Below, piece after piece: positions 1 to 9,572 of a stretch of 64,000 nt of DNA. Source of the stretch: Pontibacter sp. HSC-14F20 (GTDB taxonomy: Bacteria > Bacteroidota > Bacteroidia > Cytophagales > Hymenobacteraceae); the NCBI RefSeq assembly GCF_019599265.1, contig NZ_JAHZTC010000010.1:1-64000 (forward strand). The letters run 5' to 3'. A model generated the notes under the pieces. It was not told where the DNA came from. It made no database searches and saw nothing but the letters and a program-made list of their open reading frames with translations. Numbering within the stretch: position 1 is the first letter of the stretch; each line of letters opens with the position of its first letter. The translations under genes were made by a program, and so were the position numbers.

Positions 1-66
1 TTTGCTCACATAATGCTCCAGGTACTCTTTATCTGATTCACTCAATTTTATTTCTATCTTCTCCAT
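1..66 (-). CDS. N-terminal fragment of a protein, possibly an IS630-type transposase
   Basis: The first 22 codons of a minus-strand gene run off the left edge. The peptide begins MEKIEIKLSESDKEYLEHYV. A very strong Shine-Dalgarno (GGAGGA) lies 5 bases upstream of the ATG, which is unusual here because most genes in the window have none. The opening (a short beta strand, then LSESDxxYLE) resembles the helix-turn-helix start of IS630-family transposases in Bacteroidota, but 22 residues cannot decide this. Gene presence is likely; identity is a guess. Confidence 0.45.
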   Translation of the reverse strand, partial: MEKIEIKLSESDKEYLEHYVSK

Positions 67-309
67 GCTTCCTCCTGCTTTTAAGGAAGAAACGCAATCA
101 TTACCTACTAAGTTGACTGTGTACTAGGACTTCTGTAGTTAGAAAGGTATGCATTGTGCCGGTTGCAGGACAGGTATAAAAAATAAGTGCCAGCCGTTAA
201 TTTCCAGGTATAGAGCCCTGTATGTGGGCACATTTTGATGTATATTGTGAGGTTGGCAACCTGCTGCCGAATTGATTTCAGCACAATTGTTTAAGCATTA
301 TACCACTAT

Positions 310-2565
310 ATGACACACCTCCCCAATCTGGTCTTGGACCTCGGGTTGATACTTGGTGCAGCCGGCATCATGACGCTTGTCTTTAAGAAGCTGAAACAAC
401 CGTTGGTGCTGGGCTATATTATTGCAGGTTTGTTAGTCGGGCCGCATGTTAAGCTGTTCCCCACGATTGTGGATATAGAGAACATCAATGTGTGGGCAGA
501 GATTGGGGTGATCTTTCTGTTATTTACCTTGGGGCTGGAGTTCAGCTTTAAAAAACTCGTGAAAGTAGGCGGGGCCTCTTCCATCATGGCGGGTGTAGAG
601 GTTGTGGTTATGCTCCTGCTGGGTTACCTCACAGGCAAACTGCTCGGCTGGAGCACCATGGACAGCGTGTTCCTGGGTGGTATACTTTCCATCTCCTCCA
701 CCACTATCATCATCCGGGCCTTCGACGAGCTGGGCGTAAAGTCAAAGCGCTTTGCCGGGCTGGTGTTTGGGGTGCTGATTGTGGAAGACCTGGTGGCCAT
801 CCTGCTGATGGTGCTGCTTTCGACGCTGGCAGTAAGCCAGCAGTTTGCCGGTACCGAAATGCTGCAGGCCGTACTAAAACTCGCCTTTTTTCTGGCGGTG
901 TGGTTTCTGGCGGGCATCTTTCTTATACCTACACTGCTCCGGAGGGCAAGCAAACTGATGAACGATGAGACGCTTCTGATTGTCTCTATCGCGCTTTGCT
1001 TCCTGATGGTGATTCTGGCCGCGCAAGTGGGTTTCTCGCCGGCGCTGGGTGCCTTTATTATGGGTTCTATCCTGGCCGAAACCACCAAGGCCGAGAAGAT
1101 TGAGCACCTGGTGATGTCTGTAAAGGACCTGTTTGGCGCAATTTTCTTTGTATCGGTGGGCATCCTGATCAACCCGCAGATGATTGTTGAGTATGCCGGG
1201 CCCATTGCTTTGATTACGGTCGTGACGCTGGTAGGCAAGATGGTGAGCATCTCGGCTGGTGGCCTCATGGCGGGGCAGGGACTCAAAACATCCATTCAGT
1301 CAGGTATGAGCGTGTCGCAAATCGGTGAGTTTTCGTTCATCATTGCCACCCTCGGACTTACGCTTAAAGTAACCAGCGACTTTTTATACCCTGTGGCAGT
1401 GGCGGTTTCGGCAATCACGACCTTCACCACACCCTACATGATCAAAATGTCGGAGCCACTTTACAGGTCAGTAGAGCGACTGCTACCCGAAAAATGGAAA
1501 AAGTCGCTAGACGAATATAGCTCCGGCGCCCAGACCATCAGCACGGCCAGCGACTGGAAAATACTGCTGCGCTCCTATGTGCTCAACATGGGGGTGTCGT
1601 CGGTTGTGCTGGTGGCCACTGTGCTGCTGGCAGAGAACTACCTGTACCCATTCATGTCCGAAGAAGTGATGCCGGGCATTTGGGGAGGTATAGCCACGGT
1701 TACCATTACGCTGATCGCCATGTCGCCCTTCCTGTGGGCGATGGCTGTGTACCATCCGCAGAAAGAAGCGCAGGGCCGTATCTGGGCTAACCGCAATTAC
1801 CGCAGCCTGATTATTGTGCTGGAGTTTACGCGCGTAGGTATAGCCATTCTCTTTATCGGCTTCATGCTCAACCAGGTGCTGTCGGCGCAGGTGGCTCTTA
1901 TCATAAGTTTGTGTATTATTGTCCTGCTGGTGCTTTTGTCCAGGAGAATTCAGAACTTTTACAGCCGGATCGTAGCCCGGTTTATGTCGAACCTGAACGC
2001 CCGCGAGATCGCAGCTGCCAGCAGCATGACCCATACCTTGGTGCCTTGGGACGCACACCTGACCAGCTTTGAATTGGCGCCAAATGCTGTAGTAGTAGGC
2101 AAAAGCATGCTGGAGCTGCAGATACGCGAAAAATATGGTGTAAATGTGGCCGTTATAGAGCGGGAAGGTCGCACGATTATGGCTCCAACGCGCAACGAAC
2201 GTATATTTCCGGGCGATAAAATTTACATATTCGGCACAGACGAGCAGATCGCAGCTTTCAGAGATTTTATAAATGAGGAAGTTATACCTGAGCAAAATGA
2301 AACAACAAGGGAGGAGATCGGGCTGGAAATGCTGGTTTTGTCGTCGGACTCACTATTGCTTGGAAAAACCGTGCGGCAATCGGGTGTGCGTGAGAAAACC
2401 AAAGGCCTGATCGTAGGTATAGAAAAGCATGGAGAGCGTATACTCAACCCGGATACTGAACTGGTACTGGAGGAAGGCGACATTCTTTGGATTGTAGGAA
2501 GCCCGTGGCGTATAAAACAACTGGAGGCCGCCCGACAAAATTCAGTTAAAGTAAATAAGAAGTAA
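310..2565 (+). CDS. CPA2 family cation:proton antiporter with two C-terminal TrkA_C domains
   Basis: A 751-residue inner-membrane protein. Residues about 8-390 form the Na+/H+ exchanger fold with some 12 hydrophobic segments; the LFTLGLEF and QVGFSPALGAFIMGSILAE motifs are those of KefB/KefC-type transporters. A second membrane block spans about 420-550. Two cytosolic TrkA_C (RCK_C) modules follow at about 585-655 and 670-745, each with the VxGKxxxEL...GDxI pattern. There is no TrkA_N nucleotide-binding domain, so it is not a classical Kef protein. Family knowledge suggests exchange of K+ or Na+ for protons, gated by a ligand at the RCK_C domains. An MscS channel starts 48 bases downstream on the same strand, which suggests a joint role in ion and turgor balance. 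The exact ion is unknown. Confidence 0.9.
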   Translation: MTHLPNLVLDLGLILGAAGIMTLVFKKLKQPLVLGYIIAGLLVGPHVKLFPTIVDIENINVWAEIGVIFLLFTLGLEFSFKKLVKVGGASSIMAGVEVVVMLLLGYLTGKLLGWSTMDSVFLGGILSISSTTIIIRAFDELGVKSKRFAGLVFGVLIVEDLVAILLMVLLSTLAVSQQFAGTEMLQAVLKLAFFLAVWFLAGIFLIPTLLRRASKLMNDETLLIVSIALCFLMVILAAQVGFSPALGAFIMGSILAETTKAEKIEHLVMSVKDLFGAIFFVSVGILINPQMIVEYAGPIALITVVTLVGKMVSISAGGLMAGQGLKTSIQSGMSVSQIGEFSFIIATLGLTLKVTSDFLYPVAVAVSAITTFTTPYMIKMSEPLYRSVERLLPEKWKKSLDEYSSGAQTISTASDWKILLRSYVLNMGVSSVVLVATVLLAENYLYPFMSEEVMPGIWGGIATVTITLIAMSPFLWAMAVYHPQKEAQGRIWANRNYRSLIIVLEFTRVGIAILFIGFMLNQVLSAQVALIISLCIIVLLVLLSRRIQNFYSRIVARFMSNLNAREIAAASSMTHTLVPWDAHLTSFELAPNAVVVGKSMLELQIREKYGVNVAVIEREGRTIMAPTRNERIFPGDKIYIFGTDEQIAAFRDFINEEVIPEQNETTREEIGLEMLVLSSDSLLLGKTVRQSGVREKTKGLIVGIEKHGERILNPDTELVLEEGDILWIVGSPWRIKQLEAARQNSVKVNKK

Positions 2566-2613
2566 GCCCCGATTGTGAGTGCCACAATTTTCTGTTGATT
2601 AAAATAAAGCTGC

Positions 2614-3555
2614 ATGCAAAAAATTGAATACTGGATAGAAAGAAATTTTCATCTGTCGGCTCAGATACAGGAAAACATTGTAAAGTCGGTGGTGGCTTTG
2701 CTGGTGCTCTGGATTATCAGTCGGGTGCTGTTGCGGCTGGCCTCGCGGCAGCAAACGGACACACGCAAGCTATACCAGTGGAAGAAAACGACCAACTATG
2801 TGGTTACGGGGCTTGGAATTATCTTTCTGGCCAACATCTGGTTCGAAGGTTTCAAGTCCATCACTACGTTTCTGGGTATCTTCTCAGTCGGTCTGGTAGT
2901 GGTGCTCCGCGACCCTATTCTGAACATGATGGGCTGGGTGTTCCTGATCTGGAAGCGTCCTTTTAAAGTAGGCGACCGCATTAAGATAGGCCTCTATACC
3001 GGCGACGTGATCGATATTGCCTTCTTCCAGTTCACCATTAATGAGCTCGGTGAGTGGGTAGACTCCGAACAGGCGACAGGTCGTGTAGTGCACATTCCCA
3101 ACAGCCAGGTGTTCACGCAGGGGCAGATCAACTACAACTACGGTTTCCCATTTCTGTGGCACGAGCTGCAGGTGCGCATCACTTTTGAAAGCAACTGGCA
3201 AAAAGCCAAAGTTATTTTGCAGGAAATAGCCCTGCGACACTCCGAGCGGCTAAACGGAGAACAGGAACAGCGCGTGCGCATTGAGGCCCAGCAGCACCTG
3301 ATTTTTTACCGGAGCTTCGAGCCAAGAGTGTTTGCCAAAGTGAGAGAGAACGGCGTTCAGCTTACGGTGCGCTACCTCTGTAACCTCAACGGTCGTCGCG
3401 AAAGCGAAGCTAAGATTTGGGAAGATGTACTGACGGAGTTCCTAGCTTCTCCGGACATTCGTTTTGCTTACCCAACCACCCGCTTTTACAGCGCCGCCGA
3501 AGGCCAGGAGAGCGAAATGCAGCATATGGAGAGTGGCAGAAGAGGTATGGAGTAA
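2614..3555 (+). CDS. mechanosensitive ion channel, MscS family
   Basis: A 313-residue protein with membrane segments near residues 20-45, 65-85 and 88-110, followed by the MscS pore/beta-domain signature: VGLVVVLRDPILNMMGWVFL, then KRPFKVGDRIKIG with VVHIPNSQVF. This is a small-conductance mechanosensitive channel that relieves turgor on hypo-osmotic shock. The soluble C-terminus carries an alpha/beta vestibule domain. It lies 48 bases after the antiporter with no terminator between, so the two are probably co-transcribed. A strong hairpin terminator starts 2 bases after its stop codon. Confidence 0.9.
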   Translation: MQKIEYWIERNFHLSAQIQENIVKSVVALLVLWIISRVLLRLASRQQTDTRKLYQWKKTTNYVVTGLGIIFLANIWFEGFKSITTFLGIFSVGLVVVLRDPILNMMGWVFLIWKRPFKVGDRIKIGLYTGDVIDIAFFQFTINELGEWVDSEQATGRVVHIPNSQVFTQGQINYNYGFPFLWHELQVRITFESNWQKAKVILQEIALRHSERLNGEQEQRVRIEAQQHLIFYRSFEPRVFAKVRENGVQLTVRYLCNLNGRRESEAKIWEDVLTEFLASPDIRFAYPTTRFYSAAEGQESEMQHMESGRRGME

Positions 3556-3556
3556 A

Positions 3557-3594
3557 GCATGAAGGCCTGGGATCGCCCAGGCCTTCATGCTTTT
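3557..3594 (+). terminator. rho-independent terminator after the MscS gene
   Basis: Perfect 15-bp arms (3557-3571 and 3576-3590) around a 4-base loop, followed by TTTT. The AAA on the left side gives a partial U-tract for the convergent SRPBCC gene too. Confidence 0.9.
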
Positions 3595-3614
3595 ATGTAC
3601 TGTCATATCCGAGT

Positions 3615-4046
3615 TTATACCCGCTCACATTCCCACTTCAGTGCCTCGTTCATAAGCTCGAATCCTACTTTCGTTTTGTCAAGCGTACCACCCATCAGCG
3701 CTACCAAAAAGCCGCTGAATTTTTCGCCATGGCTAAACCGGGTTGTGCCGTTTCCTGCGTCAGTCAGCCGGAAGTAGTGCTCGCCGTCGAATATACCTTT
3801 AAAGAAAAGCTTGCCTTTCCAACGGAACTCTTTGTTCGCATCAAATGCCAGCACCTTTGGCTTAAATGTCATGCCGGTCCCATCCGGAGGCTGAATAGAA
3901 ACCTTCAATTGCTTCCCTAAACCTTTCTCGCCATTAATAGATTTAATGAAGGGGTTCCAGGTAGGGTAGCGCTCAAAATCGGTGAGGACGGTCCATACCT
4001 TTTCCGGACTCGCATTGATCAGAATCTCGGTTTCGATGTGTTGCAT
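3615..4046 (-). CDS. SRPBCC (START-like) domain protein
   Basis: A 143-residue cytosolic protein spanning one SRPBCC/polyketide-cyclase-like fold. It opens with IETEILINASPEKVWTVLTD, the typical first strand and first helix (ASPEKVWxxLTD), and has WNPFIKSI shortly after. The C-terminal long helix (SGFLVALMGGTLDKTKVGFE) matches the domain that closes a hydrophobic ligand cavity. The ligand is unknown; in this family it may be a lipid or hydrophobic metabolite. It stands between convergent and co-directional neighbours with no clear operon partner (53 bases to the symporter gene downstream). Confidence 0.85.
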   Translation of the reverse strand: MQHIETEILINASPEKVWTVLTDFERYPTWNPFIKSINGEKGLGKQLKVSIQPPDGTGMTFKPKVLAFDANKEFRWKGKLFFKGIFDGEHYFRLTDAGNGTTRFSHGEKFSGFLVALMGGTLDKTKVGFELMNEALKWECERV

Positions 4047-4098
4047 AACGTTAAAATAAGCTCTGTAAGGTGACGGTAAAAAGAGAAATGTCTTGGTG

Positions 4099-5487
4099 CT
4101 AAGCCTTCTGCCTTTCCGCTTTCTTAAACTCTTTCATCCGCTTAAAGTAATCGCGGGCGGCGGCCATTACCTTTGGTGATAGTAACAGTGCTGACACCAT
4201 GGTAGGGATTGCCATGATGGCGTACATGCCGTCTATGAGCGCGATAACAGCCGTGATAGTGGCAGTGGCACCGAACACGATGGTGACTACATAAAAGTAG
4301 TTGTAGAAGTGCTTGTACTTCGCGCCGAAGAGGTAGCTGAAGCACTTGGTGCCGTAGTAAGAGTAAGAAAAGAGTGAGGTAAAGGCGAAAATCAGGACGC
4401 AGACAACCAACACGTAGCTACCGAAGCCCGGCATTGCGTTGTTGAAAGCAGTGGCTGTCATGGTCACGCCGCTGGCATCGGTGGTCTGCCAGGTGCCTGT
4501 CACAATAATAGCGAGTCCTGTGAGCGTACACACCACAATAGTATCGATGAACGGCCCGAGCATGGCTACCAAACCCTCGCGGATGGGCTCGTCGGTTTTG
4601 GCGGCACCGTGCATCATGGAAGCTGTGCCTATACCTGCCTCGTTGGAGAAAGCCGCCCTGCGCGCACCCGCTATGATGATGGCACCTACTGCGCCGCCCA
4701 GCATAGTCTGCGCCGAGAAAGCATCTGTGAAAATAAGTGCGAAGGCAGCAGGTATAGCGTTATAGTTGGCGAACATGATGTATAAAACGGCCAGCATGTA
4801 AAGGATAACCATACTTGGCACCATCTTGCCTGCCACATGTCCGATGCGCTGTATACCTCCGAAAATCACCAGAGAAGTAATGAACACAAGGCCAAGCCCG
4901 ATGGTAAGGTTGGTATAGAACAGGTCGGCAGTGGTATAGCCGTGGGGCTCCAGCAGCACTTCACGGACCACCTGTGTGAGTTGGTTGGCCTGGAAGATAG
5001 GCAACGTGCCAAACAAACCTGCCACAGCAAAGAGCATAGCCAGCGGTTTCCATTTTTTGCCCAGTCCGGTTTCGATCACGTACATCGGGCCGCCCTCGAG
5101 GTGCCCTACGCTGTCGTGGCCGCGGTACATCACCGAGAGCGTACAGGTAAAGAACTTGGTCGCCATACCCACAAAGGCGCTCACCCACATCCAGAACAGC
5201 ACGCCCGGTCCGCCAATGGCAATGGCCACCGCTACGCCGCTGATGTTGCCCATACCTACTGTAGCTGCCAGCGTAGCCGAAAGCGCCTCGTAGTGGTTGA
5301 TATCGCCGGGGTCGTTGGGGTCGTCGTATTTACCGCGCAGCACGTTAATGGTGTGGCGCAGGTAACGAAAAGGCAAAAAGCCCGAGTAAAACATGAAATA
5401 ACAGCCGCCGCCCATCAGGAGTATCAACAAAGGCATACCCCACGCGGCGTCACTAAACGCGACAAATAATTCTTCTAATGTTTTCAA
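4099..5487 (-). CDS. alanine/glycine:cation symporter (AGCS family)
   Basis: A 462-residue polytopic inner-membrane protein. The AGCS signature is clear: NHYEALSATLAATVGMGNIS, GGPGVLFWMWVSAFVGMATKF and the GAKRAAFSNEAGxG-type motif (here GARRAAFSNEAGIGTASMMH). The family takes up alanine or glycine with Na+ (AlsT/DagA type). The start at 5487 places the protein just before the first hydrophobic segment. A TATCTTTG promoter box lies 30 bases upstream at 5517-5524. The SRPBCC gene follows 52 bases downstream with no terminator seen between, so some read-through is possible. Confidence 0.93.
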   Translation of the reverse strand: MKTLEELFVAFSDAAWGMPLLILLMGGGCYFMFYSGFLPFRYLRHTINVLRGKYDDPNDPGDINHYEALSATLAATVGMGNISGVAVAIAIGGPGVLFWMWVSAFVGMATKFFTCTLSVMYRGHDSVGHLEGGPMYVIETGLGKKWKPLAMLFAVAGLFGTLPIFQANQLTQVVREVLLEPHGYTTADLFYTNLTIGLGLVFITSLVIFGGIQRIGHVAGKMVPSMVILYMLAVLYIMFANYNAIPAAFALIFTDAFSAQTMLGGAVGAIIIAGARRAAFSNEAGIGTASMMHGAAKTDEPIREGLVAMLGPFIDTIVVCTLTGLAIIVTGTWQTTDASGVTMTATAFNNAMPGFGSYVLVVCVLIFAFTSLFSYSYYGTKCFSYLFGAKYKHFYNYFYVVTIVFGATATITAVIALIDGMYAIMAIPTMVSALLLSPKVMAAARDYFKRMKEFKKAERQKA

Positions 5488-5516
5488 TATAAACAGATTG
5501 CTGAAGTAGAAAGCTA

Positions 5517-5524
5517 CAAAGATA
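5517..5524 (-). promoter_or_regulatory. -7 promoter box (TATCTTTG) of the alanine symporter
   Basis: An exact match to the Bacteroidota TAnnTTTG -7 box on the minus strand, about 30 bases before the start codon. No TTTG -33 element at the expected spacing was found. Confidence 0.4.
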
Positions 5525-5859
5525 CATTCAGAATGGCAAAAAGCTCCGCTGTGCTAAAAGGGTTTTTGAAGGTATAGGTCCTGGTAATCCAACTTATTTA
5601 CTCCGCACAATAAGCATTGTTCGCCTTACCGTATGTCAAAATAAACCATTTCGCTACAAGCGTTTTATAAACTTTATGGCCGTCTTTTGTTGTACAGAGC
5701 TGTTTTCTTAATATGCTGAAGCAGGTTAAAAGGTATACAGCCCGGCAACCCAGCACCTGAAGATAGGGTAGAGTTCGTAGCACGGGAAGTGCAGCCATAA
5801 AATGGAATTAAAAGTGAAATCACGGTAAGACAAGCATTGGGAAAAGCCGGAGAAAGAAA
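5525..5859. other. intergenic region between divergent genes, no gene seen
   Basis: Separates the divergent symporter and AlkB-type genes. It holds two copies of the dispersed AGGTATA motif (near 5570 and 5727). Short minus-strand frames here have no recognisable protein features. No operator or structured RNA was recognised. Confidence 0.5.
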
Positions 5860-6453
5860 ATGATACAGGAGAGCGAAAACTTCACGCAACTCGATATGCC
5901 GAAGGCAGAGGTATACTATGCACCATACTTTTTTACGAAAGAAGAAAGCGACCTATACCTGCAGCAATTGTCGGATGAGGTGGCCTGGCAACAGGAGGAG
6001 ATCAAGATGTTTGGCAAGCAACTCCCGCTGCCACGGCTCACGGCTTGGTATGGCGACAAAGGCTATACCTACTCCGGACTCTACAACGCACCCCAGCCGT
6101 GGCTGCCTATGCTTTTGGAGCTAAAAGATCGTATAGAGGCTGCCTCCGGCGACAGGTATAACAGTGTGCTCCTTAATTATTACCGCCACGGGCAGGACTG
6201 CATGGGCTGGCATTCCGACGACGAGAAATCGCTTGGGCCAGGTATAGCCTCTGTCAGTTTTGGTGGAGAGCGGAGCTTTGCTTTCCGGCACCGCAAGCGA
6301 AAAGATTTGCCCACCGTGAAACTCACCTTGCAGCATGGTAGTCTGTTGTTAATGCAAGGCGCCACGCAACAAAACTGGCAGCACCAACTCCCCAAAACCA
6401 GCCGGCCTATCGCGCCGCGCCTCAACCTGACTTTCCGGAATATTGTGGGCTAA
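5860..6453 (+). CDS. AlkB-like Fe(II)/2-oxoglutarate-dependent dioxygenase
   Basis: A 197-residue cytosolic enzyme of the AlkB family, expected to repair alkylated bases by oxidative demethylation. The iron site is visible as H118-x-D120 in GWHSDDE with a distal histidine at about 175 (WQHQLP). The 2-oxoglutarate-binding arginines sit in RPIAPRLNLTFR (about 187 and 193). LNYYRHGQDCMGWHSDDE is the classic core, and PLPRLTAWYGD is the substrate-side loop of the ALKBH2/3-like subgroup. The ATG follows a weak purine-rich stretch (ccggagaaagaaa). The downstream gene kmo starts 77 bases later. Confidence 0.93.
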   Translation: MIQESENFTQLDMPKAEVYYAPYFFTKEESDLYLQQLSDEVAWQQEEIKMFGKQLPLPRLTAWYGDKGYTYSGLYNAPQPWLPMLLELKDRIEAASGDRYNSVLLNYYRHGQDCMGWHSDDEKSLGPGIASVSFGGERSFAFRHRKRKDLPTVKLTLQHGSLLLMQGATQQNWQHQLPKTSRPIAPRLNLTFRNIVG

Positions 6454-6530
6454 GGTATATTGCCGCCGAGTATTGCCTTTCCCGATTGGAAAACGTTTCT
6501 TTACAAACAGGAATTCTATACCCTTGCATT

Positions 6531-7916
6531 ATGGCCGAGAGAAAGAACATCACCATCATGGGAGCCGGACTGGTTGGTTCGCTGTTGTCGCTATACCTGG
6601 CCAAACGCGGCCACAAAGTAGACATATATGAGCGCCGCCCTGACATGCGCAAGACCCTGCTCGATGGTGGCCGCTCGATTAACCTCGCCTTAAGCGACCG
6701 TGGTTTCCGGACGCTCAGAGGGATAGGTATAGAAGAGGCAGTGCGCAAAGTGGCTATACCTATGCATGGCCGCATGATGCACGACGAACAAGGGAATCTT
6801 ACTTTCCAGCCTTACGGCAAAGAGGGACAGTCCATCTTCTCGGTATCGCGTGCAGGTTTAAATGCCGCCCTGATGGATTTATCGGAGCCGAACCCGGATA
6901 TCACCTACCATTTCAACCGCCAATTGCTCGACCTGGACCTGCATCGGAGCAAAGCCACGCTACGCAACCACGAAACAGGCGAGTTAGAAGAGTTGCAGAC
7001 CGAAATGCTTTTCGGGGCCGACGGCGCTTTCTCGATGGTGCGCAATGCCATGCAGAAAACCGAGCGCTACAATTACTCACAAAGCTACCTGGAGTATGGT
7101 TACAAAGAGCTGTCTATACCTGCTACGGCAGATGGTGGCTGGGCACTGGAGAAGAACGCCCTGCACATCTGGCCACGCGGCAACTACATGATGATCGCCC
7201 TGCCCAACATCGATGGCAGCTTTACCTGTACCCTGTTCTTCCCTTACGAAGGCGCACTTTCCTTTGAGAGCATCAAGACCGACGATGACCTACTCAACTT
7301 CTTTCTCCACACTTTTCCGGATGCTGTTCCGCTGATGCCTGACCTGGCCGAGGATTATTTCTCCAACCCGATTGGTACACTGGTAACGGTGAAGTGCTTT
7401 CCGTGGTCGTTTGAGGACAAAGCCCTGCTGATAGGCGACGCCTGCCACGCGGTAGTGCCCTTCTACGGGCAGGGGATGAACGCCGGCTTCGAGGATATTA
7501 CCGTGCTCGACCAGATGCTGGAAAACTTCGATGGCGATTGGGAAAGCCTGTTCAAGAAGTTTGAATGCAAACGCAAACCCGACGCCGACGCCATCGCTGA
7601 TCTGGCCGTGATGAACTTCATTGAGATGCGCGACAAAGTCGCCGACCCGCGCTTCCTGCTGCGAAAGAAAATTGAAGGCAAAATCAACCAGCAATACCCC
7701 GACAAGTGGATTCCGCTCTACTCCATGGTTACCTTCACCGACCTACCATATTCCTATGCCCTGGAAACAGGCCGGGAGCAGGACAAGATCATGAAAAAGG
7801 TGATGAAGCACATCAAAACCGTGGAAGACTACGACAAGCCGGAAGTGCAGAAGCTGTTGGAAAAGCAACTCGTGAAGAAAGAGAAGCTGAAGGGATACCA
7901 GGCGCAGAAGGTATAA
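6531..7916 (+). CDS. kmo: kynurenine 3-monooxygenase
   Basis: A 461-residue FAD-dependent hydroxylase converting L-kynurenine to 3-hydroxykynurenine with NADPH and O2, in the tryptophan catabolism / quinolinate branch. The dinucleotide fold is at the N-terminus (ITIMGAGLVGSLLSLYLAKR, then YERRPDMR). The family-specific GGRSINLALSDRG motif is present, and the second FAD motif is GDACHAVVPFYGQGMNAGFE. The start is the ATG at 6531 because the Rossmann strand follows directly; an upstream in-frame TTG at 6486 would add 15 residues of no known kind. No other kynurenine-pathway gene is nearby. The stop codon TAA is formed inside an AAGGTATAA copy of the dispersed motif. Confidence 0.94.
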   Translation: MAERKNITIMGAGLVGSLLSLYLAKRGHKVDIYERRPDMRKTLLDGGRSINLALSDRGFRTLRGIGIEEAVRKVAIPMHGRMMHDEQGNLTFQPYGKEGQSIFSVSRAGLNAALMDLSEPNPDITYHFNRQLLDLDLHRSKATLRNHETGELEELQTEMLFGADGAFSMVRNAMQKTERYNYSQSYLEYGYKELSIPATADGGWALEKNALHIWPRGNYMMIALPNIDGSFTCTLFFPYEGALSFESIKTDDDLLNFFLHTFPDAVPLMPDLAEDYFSNPIGTLVTVKCFPWSFEDKALLIGDACHAVVPFYGQGMNAGFEDITVLDQMLENFDGDWESLFKKFECKRKPDADAIADLAVMNFIEMRDKVADPRFLLRKKIEGKINQQYPDKWIPLYSMVTFTDLPYSYALETGREQDKIMKKVMKHIKTVEDYDKPEVQKLLEKQLVKKEKLKGYQAQKV

Positions 7917-7939
7917 GGAACCCCAACATATTAGAAAAG

Positions 7940-7979
7940 CAAAAGCGCTTGTTCCAACCGGGGTACAAGCGCTTTTGTT
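7940..7979 (+). terminator. terminator after kmo
   Basis: Thirteen-bp perfect arms (7940-7952 and 7965-7977) with a 12-base loop. The 3' arm ends in TTTTG, giving a short U-run. Confidence 0.75.
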
Positions 7980-8024
7980 GTTAATTCACTAATGTAAATT
8001 TGGTCGAGAACGCTTGCTTGCAGC

Positions 8025-9290
8025 CTAAAAATAGAACCCGAACAACAGCGATACCGACCTGGTATCTGAGTCAAGGGCGGTGTTGATTTTATTGACAGCG
8101 TTGTGCTTATGCAGGTCGAGGCCCAATTCGTAACGAGCCTCCAGTGACAGGCGGTGCTTGTTGATATGCAGGTATGAGCCGGCGCCTAGCATCAGCCCCT
8201 GCTGCATTTTGCTGAGGAACTCCGCATTGTCGCGATTTCTTTCTGTTGGCGTGCTACTTTGTGTGCTTCTGACATACTGGATATGCCTGAAGTCGCGCTT
8301 ATTGAAGAAATTGAGGAAACCACCGGCGTTCACGAAAGGCTGGAGGGTTTTTCCTGCGAAGTCGTAGCGTAGGGCCGTCGTAAGTTTTAAAGCAGAAAGC
8401 TCAATCTCAATCTCGTTATCATAGTAGGATTCAAACCATATATAGCTGGGGTCTGACCGATAACTGTTGCTAAAGTAACGACCTTCCACCAGTATAGAGG
8501 CACGCTCGTTGATGCGGGGTGAATTAAGTAGCAAGGCAAGGCCAAAAGTTGGGTGAGTATTGGTGTTGAATTCAGCATGTTCCAGAGGCAGGTACCTCTC
8601 ATCAGTAGCCGAGAAATTAAGAGAGGTATGGCTGAGGGCGCCTACAAAGCCTGGTCTGATGGCAAACCATTTCTTGGATACCTTAAAAATAATTTGTTCA
8701 TCGGCTCTGCCAACGCATTTATTGTACTCTCTTACCAGGTCCACCAGGTTTTTTTCGGCTAGTTTTACACGCTCAATCTTGTTGAACATCGCAAAGCAGT
8801 CCTGCAAAAGTGTGTTTAAAGTACGGACGTAGTGGTTTATATCTCTTTGAGCTGTCACACCATAAGTGTTAACATAGGTTTCCTTGGTGATATAAAGCTT
8901 GTGCAGTTTATCAGGATTATCATTCTTTTCGATAAAGAACGTATTTTTATAAACAAAAAGGCTGGCAGTTCCCCGAACCAGTTCCTGCATAAACACATAC
9001 TCCGCAGCCAGGGTATCAGCGTGATCCAGTGTGCGGGTGCGGTAGTTTCTGTCGCCCGGGAAACCATAGCCTGAGATCTCATTGGCAGTGTAAGAGGTCG
9101 TAATCGACTGGTTGTCTCTTTTGAAGCCTACTGTTTTGCCGAGCGCGTCGGTGCGGTAACTCACGTGGCCTTGCAGAGTATCGCCCTGCGGCATCACAAC
9201 ATAACCCGGCCTGTAATCGCTTTGTGCTGCCGCTGGTGCTGAAAGTAAGGCGCTGATGCACAGCATAATAAGTTTGTATAGGTTTTTCAT
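8025..9290 (-). CDS. secreted outer-membrane beta-barrel protein of unknown function
   Basis: 421 residues with a signal peptide (MKNLYKLIMLCISALLSAPA, cleavage after AAAQ). The N-terminal part, beginning YRPGYVVMPQGDTLQGHVSY, is a beta-rich domain seen in many Bacteroidota surface proteins that pair it with a C-terminal porin-like barrel. From about residue 205 (RPGFVGALSHTSLNF) the sequence alternates hydrophobic and polar residues and ends in a hydrophobic-aromatic strand (SVSLLFGFYF), typical of an outer-membrane barrel terminus. Residues 150-190 look helical. Function is unknown. It is transcribed alone, convergent with kmo. Confidence 0.75.
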   Translation of the reverse strand: MKNLYKLIMLCISALLSAPAAAQSDYRPGYVVMPQGDTLQGHVSYRTDALGKTVGFKRDNQSITTSYTANEISGYGFPGDRNYRTRTLDHADTLAAEYVFMQELVRGTASLFVYKNTFFIEKNDNPDKLHKLYITKETYVNTYGVTAQRDINHYVRTLNTLLQDCFAMFNKIERVKLAEKNLVDLVREYNKCVGRADEQIIFKVSKKWFAIRPGFVGALSHTSLNFSATDERYLPLEHAEFNTNTHPTFGLALLLNSPRINERASILVEGRYFSNSYRSDPSYIWFESYYDNEIEIELSALKLTTALRYDFAGKTLQPFVNAGGFLNFFNKRDFRHIQYVRSTQSSTPTERNRDNAEFLSKMQQGLMLGAGSYLHINKHRLSLEARYELGLDLHKHNAVNKINTALDSDTRSVSLLFGFYF

Positions 9291-9572
9291 AGGTACAGCT
9301 AGTTCCTAAAACAAGATTAGATAATAAAGATAGTAGGATATACCTATATAGGCTACCAGCCTCTCATAAAATATTATTGAAATCTCAACAAGGACGTCCT
9401 TTGTTATACAAATAGCCAATAATAGTCTATGGCAGGATATTTGGATACCCGGAGCGGGAGGCAACTCAAAAGCTTAAAACTATTTTTCTAAAATAATGTA
9501 TAGTTTGAGTGGTAATCGAGAGAACCTGCCTTTCTTTGGTCATCTTATTAAAAATTATTAACCCCGAATCTT

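Noticed and set aside
1507-2295. 262-codon minus-strand frame
   Set aside because: Antisense to the antiporter gene; no motif, signal or plausible composition.
5598-5798. 66-codon minus-strand frame in the symporter-AlkB gap
   Set aside because: No Shine-Dalgarno or promoter box, odd composition (many Cys, Leu), no family resemblance.
6486-6530. Longer TTG-started version of kmo
   Set aside because: The extra 15 residues precede the Rossmann strand and match no family member; the ATG at 6531 is better.
9343-9352. Ten-base palindrome CCTATATAGG
   Set aside because: Overlaps a motif copy in AT-rich DNA; a palindrome of this size is expected by chance in a window this long.
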